Shown: in pieces, positions 56,460-64,000 of the stretch | How positions within the stretch are numbered: position 1 is the stretch's first letter | Layout of the letters: the number at the start of each line of letters is the position of its first letter | Assembly (NCBI GenBank): GCA_020631735.1 | Contig: CM036225.1 | Location: forward strand, 66,018,662-66,082,661 | Length of the DNA: 64,000 bases | Origin: Saccharum officinarum | Taxonomy: Eukaryota > Streptophyta > Magnoliopsida > Poales > Poaceae | Direction: 5' to 3' | Made by a program: the position numbers and the translations under genes | Notes under the pieces: generated by a model | Told to the model about the DNA's origin: nothing | Database searches by the model: none | What the model saw: the letters and a program-made list of their open reading frames with translations, nothing else

Positions 56460-57487
56460 TAGTACCTTTTCACTACAATTTTCTTATTATCAAAACAACA
56501 ATTTTCACTACTACCTTTCCAATGTCTCTTTTGTTTAAATTATCCTTGATTAAAATAACACATTTAATTAAGAACTAGATAAAGATCTTAGTTAAGTTTC
56601 CACATGAATTCATTTGGAGGCATCAAATTGTGATTCATAAATAATATGTTTGTACATTGAAGACCATTTTTGGTAGAACCCCATTTATCCTCCCAAAGAC
56701 GTATTAGTGAACCATCACATAGGATATCCTATACAAAAATTTAGGCCTGTAAACTTATGCACGCCTATCTCTGTGTGCTTCCACTTCCACAATCACAAAC
56801 AAAAATACAATACGAGTAGTCAAGCATGCATGTGATTTGGCATCGGTCTGCATGCTACATATTAGCATAGAACCAAATAACCCATGCATGCGCGTAAGCA
56901 TTCATACGGTGTACAAGTAAAACGTGCGCAGTTTTTGTTCCAGAATAAATCTGACAACTACAATGAAACGCTGTCCAAGTCTCCATGCACCAAGCAACAC
57001 TGCTATTGCTATATTTAAAAAAAATCTGAAGAAGTGATACTCTGTTTTGCCCTGTTGTATTCTGTTTCGCTGTATGAACCGTGTTGCAGTCTTGCAGACC
57101 AGTGATTTTGTGGCCTGGGAATGGGAGGGAGCTAGCAGCTGAAACCTGCACTTGGGAGAGCAAGGAGACAAATAGATGACGCAGCCAAAACAAAACAAAG
57201 GAGACATACATCTAACATCTCGGCTTGGCCTGTTAATCTGGCCCATATTGGTGTATGTTGTATTTGGGCCCTTGGGCCATGCCAGGCCCTGACCTCCTCT
57301 AAACAGCCCATTCCATCGTTCGCCCACAGATTGTGGATCGGGTCAATAGGAACTCCCATCAGCCTACGGCCATTTAGAATCGAAGGGGTATGGCGACAAA
57401 GGATGGGACCATCACAGATTGGAGAGTGTTTGTTTTTTTTCCGAAACACTGGCCTCCATAAACGAGCATATCACTTGCCACTCAAAG
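56460..57487. repeat. Segmental duplication unit 4 (fragments of blocks A, B and C)
   Basis: Bases 56460-56690 match the TTTTCACTACCTTTCCAATG to ACCATTTTTGG part of block A. A few words of block B follow (ATCCTCCCAAAGACGTATTAG, GCCTGTAAACTTATG). From 56800 block C runs to 57487. Large internal deletions have removed the DUF241 gene and most of block B. Confidence 0.75.
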
Positions 57488-58511
57488 ATAGTATTGTTAA
57501 ATGATAATACTCTGGTGAGGACGTTCTACGCTTTCTTCTCTCTCTACTCTATCTACACCGCAACAATCGATAAAAATCCTCAACTTCTCGCTCGCTCGTC
57601 GCAGCTCACTGCACCGTCCGCGCGTCCCAAGCCGCCTCGCAGCGGCACCCCCATCCTGCGTCGAGCCACACCACGTCTGCCACTGCGTCCACTCCACTCA
57701 TCGCGCTGTGCCTCATCCCGCGCTGCGTCGAGGTGCTGTTGTCGCCGCCGTTCCCCATCGACGCCGCTATCGACGCTGGCACCGCCGCGACGTTCGACCT
57801 CAGCTCGCAACATCATGAGATTCGGACGGGCTAGACCCGGGGCGGGCTTCTCCGGCTGCACCTCACGCTCCCTTCGTTCCTCGGATGTTGCAAGCATATG
57901 TTTCAAGTGTTTCACATGTTTCAGAGGTATAAGTGTTTCGTATGGATGTTGCAAAAATAGATTGGGATATTGCATATATTACAATGATTGTACACGTCTG
58001 TTGCAAACGTCTACTCCCAATGTTTTATCTGTTTTTCAGACGTATGTTGCAAGTTTGTTTATCTAGATGTTGTATATGTTTCACACATATATTGCAAATG
58101 TTTTATCTTGATGTTGCGTATATTTTGCAATGATTTTCAAGTGTTTTTAGCTGTTTTTGCGAGTGTTTCAGACACATATTTCAGGTGTTTCATCTGTCTT
58201 TAGATGTACGTTGCAAGTGTTGCATCTGGATGTTTCAAAAGTAGATTCAATGTTGCACAAGTTGCAACCTGCTGCAGTTGCTAGAGGGTGCGAGGGGCCG
58301 TGCGGGGCATAAACGCCACGCGGGGTTGAGCAGGGGCGCAGACGCCGCGTGGGGTCAGGTGGGGCGCAGACGCCGCATGGCGTCAGGCGGTACGCGGAGT
58401 GCAGACGGGGCAAACGAGGCAGTCGCTGGCGTCCGGACGGGGGCTAGCATCTGGAAGCTCGGGTGCTAGCCACGCCAATTGCTAAATCCTAAAATAAATC
58501 TAGTATTCACG
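57488..58511. mobile_element. Second MULE-like element, interrupts duplication unit 4
   Basis: Block C is continuous in unit 3 across 51125-51140 but in unit 4 is broken here by about 1.0 kb. The insert has the same periodic TGTTTCA and GATGTTGCAA words (57885-58260) as the element at 29590-30626, in the opposite orientation. A GC-rich segment (58275-58440) and a right side with CATCTGGAAGCTCGGGTGCTAG also match. The left boundary is approximate. Confidence 0.55.
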
Positions 58512-58610
58512 TCAAGTCAAGGACTTAAATTCGAATGACTAGGTCAACCCCAAAGAACCTAACCAGCTAAATTATGCTCAATTCGCTGGAGAGAGTGCCT
58601 ATTTAGTTGA
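58512..58610. repeat. Duplication block C, end of unit 4
   Basis: Resumes homology to unit 3: AAGGACTTAAATTCGAATGACTA and CTGGAGAGAGTGCCTATTTAG match 51134-51265. Confidence 0.7.
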
Positions 58611-59440
58611 AAGAAAAAGATGAAACCATTCTATTGACTTGAAGATTGGTCACACACCTAAAGGGCTAGTACATCTGGATCACATGAGGGTCGTAGGGTC
58701 GATTCGCAAGAAGCTACGCCAAACACCCTTAGAACGTCGGGAAGCTAAAATTAGATGGCTTGGCCAATTCTTTAGGGGTTGGACTAAAAACGTTAGTAGG
58801 GCATACAAGAAAGAGAAAAAACAATTGCTTGATAGACAGAAGGACCAAATTGTTACAGCTTGATGATGAAGAACGAACTCTAAGTACATGTTAATTAAAT
58901 GAAAGGATAGCCCAACTTCTGAGCTAGGGAAGAAGTAAAATGATACTAAAGAACAAAGGTAAAAAAAAACTTTGGAAGGATGCAAAAATACCAAGTGCTT
59001 CCATTTAGTGGGTAATGTGACACATAGAGAAACCCATATCTTTCAGTTAGAACAAGATAAGGGTGCAATCAGTGGTGATCCAAATATACAAAAGTATATC
59101 ACCAAATATCATAAGAACTTGTTTAGTTCTCCCGGGCCTTGATTTGTGACAACGGACGAGGCACGAATGGAGGATATCCCTCAAGTCAAGTTGGAAATGA
59201 ATTCCTCACACAAAGCTTTTTGGAAACTGAGGTAAAAGAGGCCATTTTTCAAAAGAAACGAAATTCAGCTCTGGGATCTGATGGATTCCCTACAGAATTT
59301 TGGAACATAATTAAAGGAGATTTGATTGCTCTATTCGAGGAATTCCATAGAGGTAAAATTCCACTCCACAAGTTGAATTTTGGAACAATAATCTTGCTAC
59401 CTAATAGTAGTGTGCTAAACAAATCCAATCATGTCATGGA
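58611..59440 (+). mobile_element. Degraded LINE (start of reverse-transcriptase ORF region)
   Basis: The plus strand encodes WTKNVSRAYKKEKKQLLD (about 58783), then after frameshifts and stops EVKEAIFQKKRNSALGSDGF (about 59230) and LHKLNFGTIILLP (about 59370). These are the linker and first RT block of plant LINE ORF2. Truncated at both ends. Confidence 0.72.
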
Positions 59441-60239
59441 GCGGGCTGTCTCACACTGTGGTTTCTGATGTCAGCCCAACAGGTCCAAGTGGTAAAACCA
59501 CAACCCACCACACCCCATGATGTCGTAGAGTGGTTGTCTCACACTCTCACACCATGGTTTCTGATATCTTGCACGAGGCTGTTGTTAGAGGTCCGAGCTT
59601 ATACATAACGTTATGAGACCGTGAATAAACGATGGAGGTAACAAAAGACGGACCGACGGTAGTAAGAGAGCGATTATTCCTGTAACAACCAACACTAGTA
59701 ACATCTCTCCGTCAAGCGACCCAAGTGGCAAAACCACATCCCACCACACCATATCATGTTGTGGAGCGTCCCGTCCATGTCACGCTCACACTCACGGCTC
59801 GCTAGCGTTGGCGGTGGTACACGCATATGGCACACTCTTAATCTCTCTCAACTATTTAATAGGAATACACATAATTCATCTATTTAAGTTGAGTAACTAT
59901 ATTAGACCTTAGCTTTTAATACTGGACGAGGATTTATTTGATTTAATTAAATTTAAAATAGAATTAATCCACAATTAATCGCTGTGTGTTTGGTTGGGAT
60001 GACCGGATAAGGTTCGTTCGCTCTCTGCCGTGTGCGGGCTGGAATCTGGATGGCCATGCGCCCATGCTCTTTTATCTTGTGGACAACGCCAAGGACCTGT
60101 TGAGTCTTTGGCCACTTGCTGTAGCTTCACCGTGTGTGGGCGGATGCGGTGGGGACGATGGTGACAAAGAAAGCGAAAGAGGAATCCTCACTACAATTAG
60201 CAATCGTCCTATCACGAAATAATATTGTACTGCATTTTA
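59441..60239. other. Intergenic region with possible LTR debris
   Basis: Bases 59450-59780 contain two diverged copies of a CATGGTTTCTGATxTC and GTGGCAAAACCACA sequence. Bases 59840-59975 resemble 8540-8700 loosely (TATTTAAGTTGAG) and may be LTR debris. A frame at 59986-60222 has no recognised domain. Confidence 0.4.
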
Positions 60240-61060
60240 ATGCTCATATATACGTGTTCATATGTCCTACCTCTGTTCATAAAAAGATATACTTCTTTTA
60301 AAGTGAAATAATTTAAAATTTAACCAAAATTATATAAAAATACTAACATTAAGATAACTACTTGTAAAATAAATTATAAATATATTTTTATAATAGTAAA
60401 TATAATTGGAGATATAAATGTTATACTATTCACTATAATTAACTTAGATCTAAGTTAAACTAGTTTGACCTGTATAAATTTCATAGTTGTATTCTTTTGT
60501 AGATGGAGAGGGATCGGAGTACAGTTCCTTATGGTCATGTCAGTCTTGGTGGTGTGAAGACGGGCATGCAGAACCACTGGGTTGAATACGGGCAAAACTA
60601 CAACCAGACGGGCGAGGTCCAGTCAATGCAAGTCAAGAACACTAACCTTTTACTAGTCTATTTATTACAGCAGCAACCTAGCTAGCCCACTGGCATGGCG
60701 TGGTGGGGTGCATGGAGGTCGAGGGTCTCATCCACATCCACCGGGCGCAGCGGCGGCGATTCCGCTCGTCGCCCTCACCTCAGCCAGAGGCCACCGCAGC
60801 CGGACCTAGCTGCCTACATTTACATCTACACCAGCTATGGCATGAGTAGCACCACCACTGCTTCAGTTCAGGTACCTACACCACCGTGTCCAACACCACC
60901 TACACAGCCACAACCACCACCACCAGCGCCTCAGCTCTAGCTGCTCGCCGTGTCCTCCATTCGTCCTTGCCTCCCTACACCTCCACGTTGGTTGCGGAAG
61001 AAGGTTCGGTGGATGTCGGTCACGACGAGGCAAGACCACAGCGGTGGCGAGAGTGGGAGG
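60240..61060 (+). pseudogene. Broken duplicate of the EXO70 promoter and 5' coding end
   Basis: From about 60240 this parallels 61225-62100. The ATG is at 60695, and the first 50-odd codons match the EXO70 gene (MAWWGAWRSRVSSTSTGRSG). At about 60865 an extra TTCAG shifts the frame, so the product would end at 60940. Homology continues out of frame to about 61050 and then stops. It has no Exo70 domain. Confidence 0.82.
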
Positions 61061-61755
61061 CGGGGAGAGGAAGAAGAAGGTCGCTGCGGCGGGGCAGTGG
61101 GGTGGCGCGTACGAAGGCGGGGGAGGAAGGGCTAGCACGTGGCTACGGTCCGAACGACGGGACCTTAACACGCCAACTTCACCGTGTGTGGACAACGTAC
61201 GTATGGCCAGGACGAGATGACTGACAAAGACCTAAAAGAATGCACTCCTCACTTTTTGAGAAGTCAAACCACTTAAAATTTAATTAAAGTTATATAGAAG
61301 TATTAATATTTATGATACAAGATAAATACTATTAGATTAACTATGAAATATATTTTTACAGTAAATTTAGTTGGACATATAAGTGTCTATTAGATTAACT
61401 ATGAAATATATTTTTACAGTAAATTTAGTTGGACATATAAGTGTTACTGATATTTATTATGAATTTGATCAAAATTAAGCTAGTTTGAGTTGCATAAATT
61501 TTATAGTTGTATTCTTCTGGAGACGAGGGAACAGAGACTCACGGTCATGTCATGTCTGTTGGTGCGAACACGCGTACACTAAAGTCTTAACACTGGGTTG
61601 CCGTTTAAGACGGCCAGAACCACAACCAGATAGGTGAGGTCATGTCAAGTCAAGAAGAAAATGACGAAATGCATTAGCAATAATGCACATTATATCCTAC
61701 TAGTTATGTAATAATAATCTTTCATACTACCTACTCTATTCACGGAAGCTCCGGC
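61061..61755. other. EXO70 upstream region with a 60-bp tandem duplication
   Basis: Bases about 61329-61386 and 61389-61446 are tandem copies of CTATTAGATTAACTATGAAA to GGACATATAAGTGT. The AT-rich part (61225-61500) is also present upstream of the broken copy and may be a MITE. The promoter of the intact gene lies here; no firm TATA box was picked. Confidence 0.6.
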
Positions 61756-63462
61756 ATGGCGTGGTGGGGAGCATGGAGATCGAGGGTCTCATCCACATCC
61801 ACCGAGCGCGGCGGCGGCGATTCCGTTCGTCGTCCTCACCCCAGCCAGAGGCCACCACAGCCGGACCTAGCTGACTACATTTACATCTACACCAGCTATG
61901 GCATGAGTAGCACCACCACTGCTTCAGGTACCTACACCACTACCGTGTCCAACACCACCTACACAGCCACAACCACCCCCAGCAGCGCCTCAGCTCTAGC
62001 TGCTCGTGTCCTCCATTCGTCCATGCCTCAATACACCTCCACGTTGGTTGCGGAACAAGGTTCGGTGGAGGTCGGTCATCACGACAAGGCGAAGACACGC
62101 GAGCACGTGAGGGACCTCATCCATGGCGGATCCCTTGGATTCGGAGACTCCACCAGCGGCGGTGCCTTGGACAGGTGGCTCTTGGAGTTGCAGGTCAGCT
62201 GGGTTCTCCACCTCGCTCAGCTGGACGCGTCTGCGGGGAGGGCCTTCGTCTCGCAACGACTCCAGCACACTGCACGCAGCTGGGTCATAGCTCTGCACGT
62301 CATCAGCAGAGCCATCGTTAGCTTCACTGGATGGTGCCATAGCCAGGAGGAGGAGGAGGAAGAAGATACTCTACAGACGACCTGGCCACCTGCGTCGGAG
62401 CTGGTAGGATTTTTCGTAGCAACCTTCTCGCAGATTCTCCCTTTTGTTGATGCCGTTATTGCATTGAAAATCATTGATCCTAGTAGCAGCGACGACAACC
62501 ATCAGATTGTTCCTGGAAATGGGGGTGGAGTGGCATCATCTCACAAGTTCCAAGCACTAATAGACGTGCGAGATGCTCTCGCCGCTACCATAGAGCATGT
62601 CCAGCTCTGGGATTCGTGGCTCTGTTCCTCAATCCAACTGTGCGCAGCAGAAACTACTACGGCAAGCGGCGAGATGAGTAGCCTCTTGCTAGCAAAATTG
62701 GACAGGTTGGATGAGGCCATATGGGACACAAGACACTACATCAGAACTCAGTTCATGTCCTTGACGCGCGATGACCATGACCCTACTACAGCTTCAGGAC
62801 TGGACCTATCTCCAGGCATTCACAAGGCCACTAAGTCGGCGCTAAGCTTTATCATTGTGCTGACGACCAGCTACAATGGATCTGCAGTGGATCCTCCTAC
62901 TGTTCATGAAGTAGCAGCATCACTCTGCAGTGTTCGTAGTAAGGGCACCCCAGCAGCAACAAGCGATGAGAATACCAACCTGATCGTGCTGATGATCCGT
63001 TCCCTCGAAGAAAAGCTCACGAGAATGTCACAGTCATTCCCGAATCAGAGCCTTAGGTTCCTATTCTTGATTAACAACTTCTACTTCGTCTGGCATCAAC
63101 TTCGCACAGATCGGCGGTTTTTCCCCATGCTGTATGCCTTGACTCATAAGATCGATGGCTACATAAACAATTATATGCATGTATCCTGGACACCAGTGTT
63201 GAAGCCCTTGCAGGATCAGACACCTCGTTGCTTCACCAGATACTCAGCACAACAGAAGTTTGAGACAAAATTTGAGAAGACCTACATCACGCAAAAGATG
63301 TGGAAGGTTCCAGACCCAGAGCTGAGGGAAGAGCTGCGGGCAGCCATCATCAAGAAAGTCATTCCATCCTTCGCAAAATTCTTGGAGGATAATGTCGTTA
63401 GTGCCTCAAGAGTCACTCCCAAGGAACTGGAAGAGATGTTGGACGAGCTATTTGAAGGATGA
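61756..63462 (+). CDS. EXO70 exocyst subunit, probably of the grass EXO70FX group
   Basis: A 568-residue intronless protein. EXO70 proteins are exocyst subunits that bind membrane phosphoinositides and direct vesicle tethering at the plasma membrane; the plant family is greatly expanded, and grass FX members include immunity-linked genes. Seen: a low-complexity N-terminus (Ser/Thr-rich, residues 1-95), an acidic run SQEEEEEEDT near residue 200, and the C-terminal Exo70 signatures LRFLFLINNFYFVWHQL at about 432 and FETKFEKTYITQKMW followed by VPDPELREELR near residues 510-535. The VIPSFAKFLEDN stretch follows. The divergent N-terminus and tandem-duplicate neighbour suggest the FX group, which is inference. 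The ATG is supported by the matching start in the broken duplicate. Confidence 0.85.
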   Translation: MAWWGAWRSRVSSTSTERGGGDSVRRPHPSQRPPQPDLADYIYIYTSYGMSSTTTASGTYTTTVSNTTYTATTTPSSASALAARVLHSSMPQYTSTLVAEQGSVEVGHHDKAKTREHVRDLIHGGSLGFGDSTSGGALDRWLLELQVSWVLHLAQLDASAGRAFVSQRLQHTARSWVIALHVISRAIVSFTGWCHSQEEEEEEDTLQTTWPPASELVGFFVATFSQILPFVDAVIALKIIDPSSSDDNHQIVPGNGGGVASSHKFQALIDVRDALAATIEHVQLWDSWLCSSIQLCAAETTTASGEMSSLLLAKLDRLDEAIWDTRHYIRTQFMSLTRDDHDPTTASGLDLSPGIHKATKSALSFIIVLTTSYNGSAVDPPTVHEVAASLCSVRSKGTPAATSDENTNLIVLMIRSLEEKLTRMSQSFPNQSLRFLFLINNFYFVWHQLRTDRRFFPMLYALTHKIDGYINNYMHVSWTPVLKPLQDQTPRCFTRYSAQQKFETKFEKTYITQKMWKVPDPELREELRAAIIKKVIPSFAKFLEDNVVSASRVTPKELEEMLDELFEG

Positions 63463-63714
63463 ACTAGTGCACCAAACCATACAAGTTATCAGAAGTTTAT
63501 TTAGTTATTAGTTTTTCTTCCATACATATATGTATTCAATGTTTTCATTGTAAAAACAGCCCACAAATAATGTCGGATCGTGAGTTAGTACAAATACTAA
63601 AGTACCGATGCACGGGCGGCCGGTAAAGATTTCTAACAGACCATCCATCGCCATTTTTTTTGGTTTTATCAACCGCCTATGCGCTGGTATTTATATTTTG
63701 GTTTTATCAACCGT
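63463..63714. other. EXO70 3' flank
   Basis: AT-rich. A short direct repeat, TTTTGGTTTTATCAACCG, occurs at about 63658 and 63697. Confidence 0.5.
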
Positions 63715-64000
63715 CTATGAACCGTGTTGCAGTCCTACGGACCAGTGATTTTGGCCTGGGAATGGGAGGGAGCAGCTGAAACCTGCACGAGGAGAGCAAG
63801 GAGGGTGTTTTTTTTTCTTTTTGTGTATACTGATGCTTCTTTTTTATGAAACCTGAATCTGAAACTATTTTTCATTATCTAAAAAAAGAAACAGATAACA
63901 CAGCCAAAACAAAGAAGAAATACACGTTGGCTTGACATGTTAATCTGGGCTAAATTTAGTGTATGTTGTACTTGGGCCCTTGGCCCATGCCAGGCCCTGA
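63715..64000. repeat. Segmental duplication block C, unit 5, cut by window edge
   Basis: Matches 57072-57300: ATGAACCGTGTTGCAGTC, GGCCTGGGAATGGGAGGGAGC, GTGTATGTTGTACTTGGGCC and GCCCATGCCAGGCCCTGA. It shows the duplicated tract continues beyond the EXO70 locus. Confidence 0.85.

Overview
This is nuclear DNA of a grass, most likely of the maize/sorghum/sugarcane/Miscanthus group. The evidence is: intronless host genes with extremely GC-rich third codon positions, a Copia element of the long-LTR Maximus/SIRE type, CACTA elements with grass-style subterminal repeats, Tourist- and Stowaway-like MITEs, and many degraded LINEs. The species assignment is inference. No bacterial-style operons, CRISPR arrays or RNA genes were seen.

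Host genes. Four intact, single-exon DUF241 (PF03087, BPS1-like) genes lie on the + strand at 3555-4433, 13634-14551, 20838-21686 and 31322-32206, each with a TATA box about 60-145 bp before its ATG. A fifth, 5'-truncated copy is at 47580-48065, and a roughly 50-bp footprint of a sixth is near 50440-50492. At the right end an intact EXO70 exocyst-subunit gene (61756-63462) follows a broken duplicate of its own promoter and 5' end (60240-61060). A degraded PP2C phosphatase fragment lies at 10290-10635.

Mobile DNA fills the rest. From left to right: an antisense LINE RT fragment (1-470); LINE 3' remnants in which a zinc-finger-coding segment has grown into a ~118-bp tandem array (540-2820); a Tourist MITE (4661-5003); a solo LTR with a GGATC target duplication (11303-12454); a CACTA-like element (18847-19905); a LINE (about 23950-28119) carrying a hAT-type insert (24263-24934) and a CACTA insert (26222-27729), both with clean target duplications; a MULE-like element (29590-30626); a complete Copia element with two 1608-bp LTRs, an ATACA target duplication and an extra env-position ORF (32736-46230); two antisense LINE fragments (51273-56430); a second MULE-like element (about 57488-58511); and a degraded LINE (58600-59440).

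The main structural result is that 31.3-58.6 kb, with a further piece at 63.7-64.0 kb, is a decayed set of segmental duplications. Each unit began as a DUF241 gene plus several kb of 3' flank; later insertions broke the units up. Comparing units gives paralogous near-empty sites for the Copia element and for a 118-bp MITE. A second point of interest is that the palindromic CCGGACGCGTCCGG array in the Copia LTR U3 recurs inside the element, just before the extra ORF, suggesting a possible internal promoter for that ORF.
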